From Kribbella soli (GTDB taxonomy: Bacteria > Actinomycetota > Actinomycetes > Propionibacteriales > Kribbellaceae), in assembly GCF_004331345.1 (NCBI RefSeq), contig NZ_SJJZ01000003.1:1-64000 (forward strand): a stretch of DNA of 64,000 bases, written 5' to 3'. The notes beneath the pieces were generated by a model that saw only the letters and a program-made list of their open reading frames with translations, did no database searches and had not been told where the DNA came from. Position numbers and translations under genes: made by a program. Below are positions 7,243 to 15,520 of this stretch, in pieces. Within the stretch, counting starts at the first letter, position 1; every line of letters begins with the position of its first letter.

Positions 7243-8160
7243 ATGGCGTCAGCCCAATTCTTCGGGACGCCGCTGAGAAAATCGCAACGAGTCGCAGGCT
7301 ATCTCTTCGTTCTTCCCACGTTCGTCCTGTTCCTGGGTTTCGTACTCTGGCCGATCCTCTACACGGCGTACCTGAGCCTGACCTCGTGGGGCGGGTTCGG
7401 GGCGCCGCGGTTCGTGAACTTCGACAACTACAGCCGGATGCTGCACGATCCGGTGGCGCGCCGGGCGCTGGTCGTCACGCTGGTGCTGACCGGCGTGACG
7501 ACGGCGATCCTGACGTTCCTCGGCCTCGTCACGGCGGTGCTGGTGAACGTGATCTGGCCGAAGGTCGGTGTCGTCGTCCGCACCATCCTGTTCATCCCCG
7601 GGATCGTCTCGTTCGTCGTGTCGGCGGTGCTCTGGAAGCTGATCTACGACCCGAACATCGGCACGCTCAATCGGTTGCTCGGGGCAATCGGCCTGGACAG
7701 CCTGCAGCACCCGTGGCTGGCCGACCACAAGACCGTGCTGCCGGCGATCGTCGTGGTGACGGTCTGGGGCGGGCTCGGGTTCAACATGCTGATCTACTTC
7801 GCCGGTCTGCAGGGCATCGATCCCAACCTGTACGAAGCCGCGGCCATGGACGGGGCCAACACGGTCCAGCAGTTCCGCCACATCACCGTCCCGAGTCTGC
7901 GGATCGTGACCGGCCTGATCGTCAGCCTCGGGTTGCTCAACGGGTTCAAGGCGTTCGACGTGATCTTCGTGATGACCGGCGGCGGGCCGAACCACGCCAG
8001 CGAAGTCCTCGGCACGTATCTCTACTCGCTGGCCTTCGGTACGACGTCCGGCTCGATTCCGCAACTGGGGTACGCCAGCGCGTTCAGTGTCGTGACGATG
8101 GTGCTCTGCACGCTCGCGGTGATCGCGCAGCTCTGGCTGACCCGGAGGGCGGACCGATGA
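7243..8160 (+). CDS. Sugar ABC transporter permease (MalF/UgpA type)
   Basis: 305 residues with six predicted membrane helices and the inner-membrane EAA loop EAAAMDGANTVQQFRH at about residues 198-213, the contact site for the transporter ATPase. Starts four bases after the binding-protein gene stop and overlaps the next permease by four bases (ATGA). Forms the membrane channel with the second permease. No ATP-binding subunit is encoded in the operon, so a shared MsiK-like ATPase encoded elsewhere is expected. Confidence 0.9.
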   Translation: MASAQFFGTPLRKSQRVAGYLFVLPTFVLFLGFVLWPILYTAYLSLTSWGGFGAPRFVNFDNYSRMLHDPVARRALVVTLVLTGVTTAILTFLGLVTAVLVNVIWPKVGVVVRTILFIPGIVSFVVSAVLWKLIYDPNIGTLNRLLGAIGLDSLQHPWLADHKTVLPAIVVVTVWGGLGFNMLIYFAGLQGIDPNLYEAAAMDGANTVQQFRHITVPSLRIVTGLIVSLGLLNGFKAFDVIFVMTGGGPNHASEVLGTYLYSLAFGTTSGSIPQLGYASAFSVVTMVLCTLAVIAQLWLTRRADR

Positions 8161-8981
8161 GGAAGAGCCTGCTCGGTAAGTCGTTCGCAACGTTCGTGCT
8201 GCTGCCGTTCTGCCTGGTGATGGCGTTCCCGTTCGTGTGGATGCTGCTCACGTCGCTGCGCGAGCAGAACACGATCTTCAACGGGCCGATCATTCCGCGG
8301 AAGTTCACCGGTTCGGCGTACCGGGAGGCCTGGACGTCGATCGAGTTCCCGCTGCATTTCTGGAACAGCGTGTGGATCACGTCGGTGACGGTGGTCGGCG
8401 TGCTGGTGTTCGCAACACTCAGCGGGTACGCGTTCGCGAAGCTCGACTTCCCGTTCCGCAACACGCTGTTCGTGCTGCTGCTGACGACGCTGATGATGCC
8501 GTCGACGGCGCTGATCATCCCGCTGTACCTCGAGCTCAAGTCGTTCGGGCTGCTCGACAGCCAGGCCGGTCTGCTGGTGCTCTACATCTCCGGATCGGCG
8601 CCGTTCGCGATGTTCCTGATGCGGGCGTTCTTCCAGACGTTGCCGGACGAGCTGATCGAGGCCGCGCGGGTGGACGGCGGCAGTGAGCTGACGATCTTCC
8701 GGCGGGTGATCCTGCCGCTCACCCGGCCTGGGATCGCGACCGTGGTGATCTTCCAGTTCCTGTCCACCTGGAACGAGTTCCTGATCGCCAACACGGTCCT
8801 GCGGAACACCGACTCGCTGCCGCTGCAGCCGGTGCTGTTCACGCTGATGGGCCAGTACTCCACGAACTGGCCGGCGCTCACCGCCGGCCTCACGTTGTCC
8901 GTCGTACCGGTCGTGATCGTCTACGTCCGGATGCAGCGGCAGTTCGTCGCCGGGATGATGCTCGGCGCCGTCAAGAACTGA
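8157..8981 (+). CDS. Sugar ABC transporter permease (MalG type)
   Basis: 274 residues, six membrane helices, EAA loop EAARVDGGSELTIFRR at about residues 168-183, and the typical MalG ending in which the last residues (...GAVKN) reach the ATPase site. ATG 8157 overlaps the stop of the first permease (ATGA). The longer ORF that extends back to 7386 is an out-of-frame extension across the first permease and is ignored. Pairs with the product of the upstream gene to import the bound sugar. Confidence 0.9.
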   Translation: MRKSLLGKSFATFVLLPFCLVMAFPFVWMLLTSLREQNTIFNGPIIPRKFTGSAYREAWTSIEFPLHFWNSVWITSVTVVGVLVFATLSGYAFAKLDFPFRNTLFVLLLTTLMMPSTALIIPLYLELKSFGLLDSQAGLLVLYISGSAPFAMFLMRAFFQTLPDELIEAARVDGGSELTIFRRVILPLTRPGIATVVIFQFLSTWNEFLIANTVLRNTDSLPLQPVLFTLMGQYSTNWPALTAGLTLSVVPVVIVYVRMQRQFVAGMMLGAVKN

Positions 8982-9008
8982 GCGCGGTCAAACACTGAGA
9001 GAGGTGCT

Positions 9009-9800
9009 ATGCCGATCAAGAACGTCGTGGTCAACTGCACGGACGTGCAGCGCTCCGTCGAGTTCTACACCAGGTTTCTCGAGCTCGGCGTGGTCGGAGA
9101 GCCGACACCGGAACGCGCCGTACTCGACGCGGTGACCGCGACGGTCGAATTACGGGCCGTCAGCAACGACCGGGGACAGAGCACATGGTCGCCCGACGAT
9201 CTGCAGAAAGGGTTCCGGCACATCGGGTTCAAGGTGGACCGGATCGACGAACGGGCCGGTGTCGTCAAGGACGCCGGCGTCGAGTTCAAACTCGACCCGC
9301 TCGACGCCGAGGGCAACGTCCGGATCTGCTTCTTCTACGACCCGGACGGCACACTGCTCGAGATGATCCAGGGCGACCTGGAGTACGCCGAGGTCCTGGA
9401 CGCCGCCGGCGTCGCCAGAGAGCGCTCTCTGGGCGTTCCCGAGCGGCCGCGGTTCGACCACGTCGCTGTCACGATCGAGGACCGCGGCGCCACCGCAGCC
9501 CACTACCACGAGCACCACGGCTTCGACTTCATCGGAACCATCGAGCAGCCGCACGACAGCCGCGGCTTCCACATCGGCTACCTCAAGGGCGGCGACACGG
9601 TGCTCGAGGTCTTCACGTACGACGTCCCCAAGACGTCGCGGGACCCGCAACTCGACGTCGCGGGGTTCGCGTACGCCGAACTCGCGGGCGACCCGCCGGA
9701 CCTGCCGGTCGCGATCTCGCCGGACGGGACGAAGGTCTACGTCGACCCCGACGGGTTCCCGTACACCATAAGCACCGACGCCGTAGGCTCCGGCGCATGA
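9009..9800 (+). CDS. VOC superfamily protein with two glyoxalase-type domains
   Basis: 263 residues with two beta-alpha-beta-beta-beta modules: residues 1-125 (VNCTDVQRSVEFYTRFL to YDPDGTLLEMIQG) and about 145-260 (FDHVAVTIED... VYVDPDGFPYTI). DPDG motifs in both modules and several His/Glu candidates for metal binding are visible. The superfamily covers dioxygenases, isomerases and lyases, so the reaction is not assigned. Located inside a sugar import operon, after the permeases and four bases overlapping the aldo/keto reductase, it probably acts on an oxidised sugar or keto-sugar intermediate; that is inference from position. Confidence 0.78.
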   Translation: MPIKNVVVNCTDVQRSVEFYTRFLELGVVGEPTPERAVLDAVTATVELRAVSNDRGQSTWSPDDLQKGFRHIGFKVDRIDERAGVVKDAGVEFKLDPLDAEGNVRICFFYDPDGTLLEMIQGDLEYAEVLDAAGVARERSLGVPERPRFDHVAVTIEDRGATAAHYHEHHGFDFIGTIEQPHDSRGFHIGYLKGGDTVLEVFTYDVPKTSRDPQLDVAGFAYAELAGDPPDLPVAISPDGTKVYVDPDGFPYTISTDAVGSGA

Positions 9801-10750
9801 CAGAAGACATGAAGGGCAACTGGCTCCGCCCGCTTGGTTCGACCGGTCTGACCGTCTCCGCCGCCTGTGCCGGCGGCAGCGGGATCGCCGGCATGCCCGC
9901 CGTCTTCGGGTACGACGTCACGCCCCAGGAAGCCGTCGACCTGGTACTGCGCGTGTTCGACAGCCCGCTCACCTGGATCGACACCTCGAACGGGTACGGC
10001 GACGGCTCCAGCGAGACCCGGATCGGCCAGGCGATCCGCGAGTACGGCGGACTGCCCGAAGGGTTCCTGGTCGCGACGAAGGTCGACGCGAAGGACGGCG
10101 ACTACTCCGGCGCACGGGTCCGGGCGAGCGTCGCCGAGAGCAAGGAGCGGCTCGGGCTGGACGAGCTGCCGCTGGTCCACCTGCACGACCCCGAGGCGCA
10201 TGACTTCGAGTCGATGCGCGACGCCGTCGACACGCTGATGCAACTGCGCGCGGACGGGGAGATCGGGCACGTCGGCCTGGCCGGCGGCGACACTCGCGAG
10301 CTCTCCCGGTACCTGGATCTCGGTGGGTTCGAAGTACTGCTCGTGCACAACCGCTGGAGCCTGGTCGACCACTCGGCCGACGGCATCTTCCAGCGAGCTC
10401 GTGCGGAGGGCATCGCGGTGGTGAACGCCGCGGTCTATGGTGGCGGGATCCTCGCGAATCCGGCCGGCGTCACCAAGTACGCCTACCGCGAGGCGCCGGC
10501 TGCGGTCCTGGAGGCCGTGGCGGAGATGGACAAGGCGTGCCGCGAGTACGGCACCGACCTCGCGACGGCCGCACTCCGGCACTCGATCGACGACCCCGGC
10601 ATCACCGGCACGGTCGTCGGCATCACCAAGCCGGCCCGCGTCGACGCGCTGCTCGCCGCCCGGGATGCGGACCTGCCCGAGGAGCTGCTTAACCGGTTAG
10701 GTAGCCTGCTGCCGGACAAGCAGTACTGGGTGGAGAAGGAGACGACGTGA
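9797..10750 (+). CDS. Aldo/keto reductase (aldose dehydrogenase-like)
   Basis: 317 residues from ATG 9797, overlapping the VOC gene in ATGA. A TIM-barrel AKR with the catalytic tetrad visible: D62 (DTSNGYG), Y67, K95 (VATKVD) and H128 (LVHLHDPE). Sequence style (LGSTGLTVS, FDSPLTWIDTSNGYG, LLVHNRWSLVD) is that of the D-threo-aldose/L-fucose 1-dehydrogenase branch, which oxidises free aldoses with NAD(P). With the GH1 enzyme behind it, it may act on the monosaccharide released from the imported glycoside. It ends in a GTGA overlap with the GH1 gene. Confidence 0.82.
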   Translation: MTEDMKGNWLRPLGSTGLTVSAACAGGSGIAGMPAVFGYDVTPQEAVDLVLRVFDSPLTWIDTSNGYGDGSSETRIGQAIREYGGLPEGFLVATKVDAKDGDYSGARVRASVAESKERLGLDELPLVHLHDPEAHDFESMRDAVDTLMQLRADGEIGHVGLAGGDTRELSRYLDLGGFEVLLVHNRWSLVDHSADGIFQRARAEGIAVVNAAVYGGGILANPAGVTKYAYREAPAAVLEAVAEMDKACREYGTDLATAALRHSIDDPGITGTVVGITKPARVDALLAARDADLPEELLNRLGSLLPDKQYWVEKETT

Positions 10751-12114
10751 CGAACGGCTTCCCGAGCGGGTTCACCTGGGGCGCGGCGACCGCGTCGTAC
10801 CAGGTCGAGGGTGCGGTCTCCGCGGACGGACGTGGCCCGAGCATCTGGGACACGTTCGCCCACACTCCGGGCCGGATCGCGGACGGCACCACCGGCGATG
10901 TGGCCGACGAGCACTACGTCCGGTTCGCCGACGACGTCCGGCTGCTGGCGGACCTGGGGCTGAACGCGTACCGGTTCTCGATCGCGTGGCCGCGGATCGT
11001 GCCAACCGGCTCGGGTACGGCGAACCAGGCCGGGCTCGACTTCTACCGGCGGCTCGCCGAGACGTGCCTGGAGAACGGCGTCACGCCGTACGCGACCCTG
11101 TATCACTGGGACCTGCCGCAGCCGCTCGAGGACGCCGGCGGCTGGCTGGTGCGCGACACGGCCGAGCGTTTCCGCGACTACGCCGCCGTCACCCACGACG
11201 CGCTGTCGGACGTGGTCAAGCACTGGATGACGCTGAACGAGCCGTGGTGCTCGGCGTTCCTCGGGTACGGCAACGGTGAGCACGCGCCGGGCCGGACCGA
11301 AGGCGCCGACGCGTTGAAGGCGGTGCACCACCTGCTGCTCGGGCACGGTCTGGCGCTGGACGCGATCCGCTCCGAGGGCGGGACGTACGGCATCGCGCTC
11401 AACCCGGCGCCGATCCACGCCGCCTCCGACTCCCCCGCCGACCGCGACGCCGCGCGCCGGATCGACGGCCTGCGGAACCGTCTCTTCCTGGAGCCGTTGC
11501 TGTCCGGGCAGTACCCGGCGGACGTCCTGGAAGACACCGGGATGTCGGAGTGGTTCGCGGCGCAGGAGGCCGACCTGCCGCTGATCGGGGCGCCGCTCGA
11601 CTTCATCGGCGTCAACTACTACTGCCCGACCACGGTGGCGGCGCCGGACGGGCCGATCTCATCGCTGGTCGCCTCGACCCAACCGGGCAGCGAGAACGTC
11701 GTTGCCGTCGACACCGGTCTCCCGCAGACCCAGATGGGCTGGCCGATCCAGGCAACCGGCCTGCGCGACCTCCTGGTCACGATCAACAAGCTCGCGCCCG
11801 AGCTGCCGTTGTACGTGACGGAGAACGGTTCGGCGTACCCCGACGAGGTCACCGCGGACGGGACGGTCGAGGACGACGAGCGACTCGACTACCTCCAGCA
11901 GCACGTCGCCGTCTGCCGGGACCTGGCCGCCGAGGGCTTCCCGCTGAAGGGGTACTTCGCCTGGTCGCTGCTCGACAACTTCGAGTGGTCCTGGGGCTAC
12001 AGCCGCCGCTTCGGCATCGTGTACGTCGACTACGCGACGCAGGCGCGCATCGTGAAGAAGAGCGGCCGCTGGCTGCAGAACTTCCTCACGAGCGCGCGTT
12101 CTGGTGCGGAGTGA
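10747..12114 (+). CDS. GH1 family beta-glucosidase
   Basis: 455 residues, normal for GH1. N-terminal signature FTWGAATASYQVEG (9-22), acid/base TLNEP with E165, and nucleophile YVTENG with E359, plus the SLLDNFEWSWGYSRRFG substrate-site segment near the C-terminus. No signal peptide, so it hydrolyses imported beta-glycosides in the cytoplasm. Its GTG start overlaps the aldo/keto reductase stop, and its 3' end overlaps the convergent ROK gene by 29 bp. Specificity (gluco-, galacto- or fuco-) cannot be fixed from the sequence alone. Confidence 0.92.
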   Translation: MTNGFPSGFTWGAATASYQVEGAVSADGRGPSIWDTFAHTPGRIADGTTGDVADEHYVRFADDVRLLADLGLNAYRFSIAWPRIVPTGSGTANQAGLDFYRRLAETCLENGVTPYATLYHWDLPQPLEDAGGWLVRDTAERFRDYAAVTHDALSDVVKHWMTLNEPWCSAFLGYGNGEHAPGRTEGADALKAVHHLLLGHGLALDAIRSEGGTYGIALNPAPIHAASDSPADRDAARRIDGLRNRLFLEPLLSGQYPADVLEDTGMSEWFAAQEADLPLIGAPLDFIGVNYYCPTTVAAPDGPISSLVASTQPGSENVVAVDTGLPQTQMGWPIQATGLRDLLVTINKLAPELPLYVTENGSAYPDEVTADGTVEDDERLDYLQQHVAVCRDLAAEGFPLKGYFAWSLLDNFEWSWGYSRRFGIVYVDYATQARIVKKSGRWLQNFLTSARSGAE

Positions 12115-13306
12115 GCTGACTGTGCAGGACGAGTGAGGCGGCCCCCAGCGCCGCCGCGCTCGGGCCGAGTTTGGAGAGCTCCACGCGGGTCGGGTGCATC
12201 GCCCGGACGAACGACAGCCGGTTGAGCTCCGTCGACGCGACCCGGACGTAGATGTCGCCGGCCTCGCTGAAGCCGGGGCCGGCCAGGATGATCTGGTCCA
12301 GGTCCAGCAGGTTGGTGATCGAGAGCAGCGCCTTCGCCAGGTACGTCGCGGACTCCTCGATCAGCCCCACGCAGCGCGTATCACCGCCGGCGGCGAGGCG
12401 CGCGATCTTCGCGAAGTCCGCGCGTACGGACGTCTGACGGCCGCGCAGACCGAGCTTGTCGGCCAGTGTCGTGTCCTGTTCGGCACGCGCGACGACCGCC
12501 GCCGGAGCGGCCAGGCTCTCCAGGCACCCCTGCCCGCCGCACCAGCACATCGGCCCGTTCACGTCGAGCACCATGTGGCCGATCTCGCCGACGTTCGACG
12601 ACGAGCCGCGGTAGACATCGCCGTTCGTCACCAGGCCGAGCCCGAAACCGGCCGCTAGGTACACCGTCGCGAAGTCGTTCGCTGACGGGATCTTCCCGGC
12701 CCAGAACTCGCCGATCGCCGCACAGGTCGAGTCGTTCTCCACCACGATCGGGTGGTCGATCGCCGCCTTCAGCGTGTCCCGCACCGCGAACGGCTCCCAC
12801 GCGTACTTCTCCGAGTCCGTCCGCAGCAGCCGTGTCCCGCCCCGGCCCTGCCGGCCGGCCAGCGCGACGCCGACCCCGACCAGCGTGGACGGCTCGATCT
12901 CCGCCTTCACGATCAGGTCCTCGAGCTCGGCCGTGATCCGCTGCACCGCGGTCGCCGGCGCGTCCTTCCCGATCCCCCGCGACGACAGTTGCTCGATCAC
13001 CCGGCCGCTCATGTCGGTGACGACGTACGTCGTACTCGGGGTGTCGACCGCGATACCGACCGCGTGCCGGGCGCGCGGGTTGAACTGCAGCAGCGTGGCG
13101 CGTTTCCCGCCGGTCGGGTCGCCGTACCCGGTCTCGATGATCAGGCCGTCGGCGAGCAGCCGTTTGACCACCCGGGAGATCGACGCGCCGGTCAGGCCGG
13201 AGCGCTCGGCGAGGTCGACGCGGGTCACCGTCCCGCTGGAACGGATCAGGTCGAGGATCGCGCTGTGCGTCTCCTGCGCGGTCGCACCTCTCAGCATCTT
13301 GGCCAC
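12086..13306 (-). CDS. ROK family transcriptional repressor
   Basis: 406 residues from GTG 13306, which has GGAGG at a short but workable distance; the longer ORF to 13369 would run through the operator. Winged HTH at about residues 26-57 (TRVDLAERSGLTGASISRVVKRLL), then the ROK ATPase-like sugar-binding domain with the zinc motif CWCGGQGCLE at about 253-262 and GEIGHM just before it. It faces the sugar operon tail to tail and is the obvious sugar-responsive regulator: similar palindromes lie before its own gene and before the binding-protein gene. Confidence 0.9.
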   Translation of the reverse strand: MAKMLRGATAQETHSAILDLIRSSGTVTRVDLAERSGLTGASISRVVKRLLADGLIIETGYGDPTGGKRATLLQFNPRARHAVGIAVDTPSTTYVVTDMSGRVIEQLSSRGIGKDAPATAVQRITAELEDLIVKAEIEPSTLVGVGVALAGRQGRGGTRLLRTDSEKYAWEPFAVRDTLKAAIDHPIVVENDSTCAAIGEFWAGKIPSANDFATVYLAAGFGLGLVTNGDVYRGSSSNVGEIGHMVLDVNGPMCWCGGQGCLESLAAPAAVVARAEQDTTLADKLGLRGRQTSVRADFAKIARLAAGGDTRCVGLIEESATYLAKALLSITNLLDLDQIILAGPGFSEAGDIYVRVASTELNRLSFVRAMHPTRVELSKLGPSAAALGAASLVLHSQLTPHQNARS

Positions 13307-13326
13307 GTCACCCTCCCTCGGAGCGC

Positions 13327-13351
13327 ACTTTAGTACACAACGTAAGGAAGC
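13327..13351 (-). promoter_or_regulatory. ROK-type operator upstream of the ROK gene (autoregulation)
   Basis: On the minus strand the site reads GCTTCCTTAC...TACTAAAGT and matches the sugar-operon site (5872-5896) at 16 of 25 positions, including CTTAC and AAAGT/GAAGT ends. It lies 20 bp upstream of the ROK start codon. Confidence 0.45.
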
Positions 13352-13359
13352 GGCAGAGG

Positions 13360-13390
13360 TTGACCTCAATCATTGTTGAGGTCCTAGCGT
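13360..13390 (+). promoter_or_regulatory. SoxR-type promoter: SoxR box within a 19-bp spacer
   Basis: The perfect dyad GACCTCAA (13362-13369) / TTGAGGTC (13376-13383) contains CCTCAA-N6-TTGAGG, the same arms and spacing as the E. coli soxS SoxR box. It sits between TTGACC (-35, 13360-13365) and TAGCGT (-10, 13385-13390), which are 19 bp apart, the over-long spacer typical of MerR-family activated promoters. The -10 element places the transcript start at about 13398, the GTG used by the quinone oxidoreductase. Confidence 0.78.
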
Positions 13391-13397
13391 GAGCGGC

Positions 13398-14372
13398 GTG
13401 AAAGCCATCAGATTGCACGCATTCGGCCCGGCGGAGAACCTGGTCTACGAGGAGGTGCCGGACCCCGCTCCTGACAGCGGCATGGTGCTGGTCGAGGTCG
13501 AGGCCGCCGGCGTCCACCTCGTCGACACGATGATCCGCGCGGGCACCACCGGCGGCGGCCCGATCCCCGTCCCGGAGCTGCCGACGATCCCGGGGCGCGA
13601 GGTCGCGGGCCGGGTCAGCGCGGCCGGACCGGACGTCGACCCGACGTGGATCGGCAAGCGGGTCGTGGTCCATCTGGGCATGGTGCCAGGCGGGTACGCC
13701 GAACGCGCGGTGGCCAAGGTCGAGTCGCTGTACGAACTTCCCGACCACGTCGACGCCGCCCAGGCAGTCGCCGCGATCGGCACCGGCCGTACGACGGCCG
13801 GCATCCTGCGACAGGCGCATCTCACCGCGGACGACGTCGTACTGATCACGTCTGCCGCCGGCGGGATCGGCAGCTACCTGATCCAGGCGGCACGCAACGC
13901 CGGCGCGATCGCCATCGGTCTGGCCGGCGGCCCCGCCAAGGTCGAAACGGTCCGCTCGCTCGGTGCGCAGTACGCGATCGACTATCGGGACCCCGACTGG
14001 ACGGCTCGGTTGAAGGCCGAGTTGGGCGACCGTGAAATCACCTTGCTCTTCGACGGCGTCGGCGGGCCCAACGGTCAGCAAGCCTTCGACCTCCTCGGTG
14101 TCGGCGGCCGGGCGCTCATGTTCGGCTGGTCGGGCGGTGGCCCCATCGAATTCACCCACGAGGACCTGATGAGCCGCGGCCTGACCGCCGGGTGGGCGAT
14201 CGGTGCCAAACTCGCCCGCCACCTCCGGGACCTGGAAGCAGCCGCCCTCGAGGAAACTATCTCCGGCCGCTGGACGGCACTCACCACCACGTTCCCGCTG
14301 TCCGAGGCAGCCACCGCGCATCGAGCACTCGAAGAACGCGCAACCACCGGAAAGGTCGTCCTCATCCCCTGA
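13398..14372 (+). CDS. Zinc-independent quinone oxidoreductase (NADPH-dependent MDR family)
   Basis: 324 residues. GroES-like N-terminal domain (MKAIRLHAFGPAENL...), then a Rossmann domain with the NADPH loop SAAGGIGSY (152-160). It lacks the Cys/His zinc ligands of alcohol dehydrogenases, as in QOR-type enzymes. GTG 13398 is preferred to GTG 13389 because the -10 element of the SoxR-type promoter ends at 13390, so the mRNA would be leaderless from 13398, and the protein then begins with the family-typical MKAI. A role in handling redox-cycling quinones fits control by SoxR. The soxR gene itself is not in the window. Confidence 0.86.
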   Translation: MKAIRLHAFGPAENLVYEEVPDPAPDSGMVLVEVEAAGVHLVDTMIRAGTTGGGPIPVPELPTIPGREVAGRVSAAGPDVDPTWIGKRVVVHLGMVPGGYAERAVAKVESLYELPDHVDAAQAVAAIGTGRTTAGILRQAHLTADDVVLITSAAGGIGSYLIQAARNAGAIAIGLAGGPAKVETVRSLGAQYAIDYRDPDWTARLKAELGDREITLLFDGVGGPNGQQAFDLLGVGGRALMFGWSGGGPIEFTHEDLMSRGLTAGWAIGAKLARHLRDLEAAALEETISGRWTALTTTFPLSEAATAHRALEERATTGKVVLIP

Positions 14373-14378
14373 GGCGGC

Positions 14379-14422
14379 TTGGGGAGGATTTCCTACCCGA
14401 TTCGGCACAGAATCCTCCCCAA
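14379..14422. terminator. Bidirectional terminator-like stem-loop
   Basis: Perfect 12-bp arms, TTGGGGAGGATT (14379-14390) and AATCCTCCCCAA (14411-14422), with a 20-nt loop, lying between the convergent quinone oxidoreductase and the 109-residue gene. No U-tract follows, as is common in actinobacteria. Confidence 0.65.
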
Positions 14423-14427
14423 CCCCC

Positions 14428-14757
14428 TCAGTCACCCACAAGCTGCAGTTCGGTGCACGCGTCCGTCGCGCAACGCTCGGCGAGACGTCGTACGGCGGAC
14501 AGCACCTCACGTTCCGCACTCGTGACAGTGCCCGCGAGTTCCTGGTCCAGCTCCGCGACGAACTGCGGCATCTCCACCGCCGTCAGCACCAGGTCGCCGT
14601 ACGGATCCACCCGCCCCAACAGGGGCAACGAACTCCGGGCGCAGACCCGCACGAACACCTCGTCCGGATCAGGTACGACGTCGAGCTGAGTCAACCGCCG
14701 CCGCCTCGAACTCGTCCCCTGCTGACTCACCTCGTTCAGCACCACATCAACACCCAT
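14428..14757 (-). CDS. Conserved-looking small protein of unknown function
   Basis: 109 residues, soluble, no membrane segment or signal. Contains a beta-rich middle (DEVFVRVCARSSLPLLGRVDPYGDLVLTAVEMPQFVAEL) and a helical C-terminus with two cysteines (CATDACTEL, near 95-100). Family not recognised. It has a separate promoter from the MerR operon next to it, since it begins 20 bp downstream of the YnfA-like gene on the same strand and may be its last operon member. Confidence 0.6.
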   Translation of the reverse strand: MGVDVVLNEVSQQGTSSRRRRLTQLDVVPDPDEVFVRVCARSSLPLLGRVDPYGDLVLTAVEMPQFVAELDQELAGTVTSAEREVLSAVRRLAERCATDACTELQLVGD

Positions 14758-14777
14758 GGCGACTCACCTTAGGCGTA

Positions 14778-15113
14778 TCAGGTGTTGCGGGGGGCGTACA
14801 TGATGACCAGGACCCCGAGGAGGCAGATCGTGGCGCCTAGGAGGTCGTAGCGGTCGGGTTTGAAGTGGTCTACGAGCATGCCCCAGGTCAGGGAGCCGGC
14901 TACGAAGATTCCGCCGTACGCGGCCAGGATGCGGCCGAAGTGGGGGTCGGGCTGGAAGGTGGCGACGAAGCCGTAGGCGCCGAGGGCAACTATTCCGCCG
15001 GCGATCCACAGCAGACCGCGGTGTTCGCGCCACCCTTGCCAGATCAGCCATGCTCCCCCGATCTCGGCAACAGCCGCCAGTACGAAGAGTACGACGGACT
15101 TCAGTACGGTCAC
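14778..15113 (-). CDS. YnfA/UPF0060 family small membrane protein
   Basis: 111 residues from GTG 15113 with four predicted membrane helices. The segments AVAEIGGAWLIWQGWRE and GRILAAYGGIFVAGSLTWG are characteristic of the UPF0060/YnfA family, which is related to small multidrug resistance transporters. Its GTG overlaps the MerR gene stop (GTGA), so it is part of the three-gene MerR-controlled operon and is a candidate metal or cation efflux or resistance protein. The exact substrate is unknown for the family. Confidence 0.85.
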   Translation of the reverse strand: MTVLKSVVLFVLAAVAEIGGAWLIWQGWREHRGLLWIAGGIVALGAYGFVATFQPDPHFGRILAAYGGIFVAGSLTWGMLVDHFKPDRYDLLGATICLLGVLVIMYAPRNT

Positions 15114-15520
15114 TGAGCGATCTCCGAGAAGGGCAGGGGGCAGTCGGGGTTGCCGGTGCACGTCTCGAGGTCCTGGCAGCCGGCGGCTATGCCGGCGCGG
15201 AGGGTCTCGGCGATGACGGTCAGGTCGGCGAGTTTCGCTTCCACGTCGGCCAGCTTCTCGCGGGCGCGCGTCTGCAGTCCTGCTCCCCCGCCGCGCGCGT
15301 GCCGATGCCTGGCGGTGTCGAGCAGCTCGGAGATCTCGGCCAGCGTGAACCCAAGCCGCTGCGCCGCCTTGATCACCCGCAGCGTCGTGACGGCCTCCGC
15401 GGGATACAGGCGGTGGCCGCCGAGAGTGCGGTCCGGTTCGTCGATCAGCCCGCGCCGTTCGTAGTACCGCAGAGTCTGCAGGTTGACCCCGGCCGCGGCC
15501 GCAACCTCGCTCGATCTCAT
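15110..15520 (-). CDS. MerR family metal-responsive regulator
   Basis: 136 residues from ATG 15520. Winged HTH (SSEVAAAAGVNLQTLRYYERRGLI, residues 3-26), effector helix 85-112 and a cysteine-rich C-terminus: C115, C121 and C127 in GCQDLETC and CPLP. The CPLP end resembles mercury-type MerR, but the first Hg ligand of MerR (Cys82) corresponds to Gly79 in a GGG run here, so the metal site differs. It overlaps the upstream 99-residue gene (ATGA) and the downstream YnfA-like gene (GTGA), and very likely controls the promoter at 15823-15854. Confidence 0.86.
   Translation of the reverse strand: MRSSEVAAAAGVNLQTLRYYERRGLIDEPDRTLGGHRLYPAEAVTTLRVIKAAQRLGFTLAEISELLDTARHRHARGGGAGLQTRAREKLADVEAKLADLTVIAETLRAGIAAGCQDLETCTGNPDCPLPFSEIAQ

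Noticed and set aside
13389..13391. GTG 13389 as start of the quinone oxidoreductase
   Set aside because: It overlaps the -10 element (13385-13390) of the SoxR-type promoter, so it would not be in the mRNA; GTG 13398 fits.
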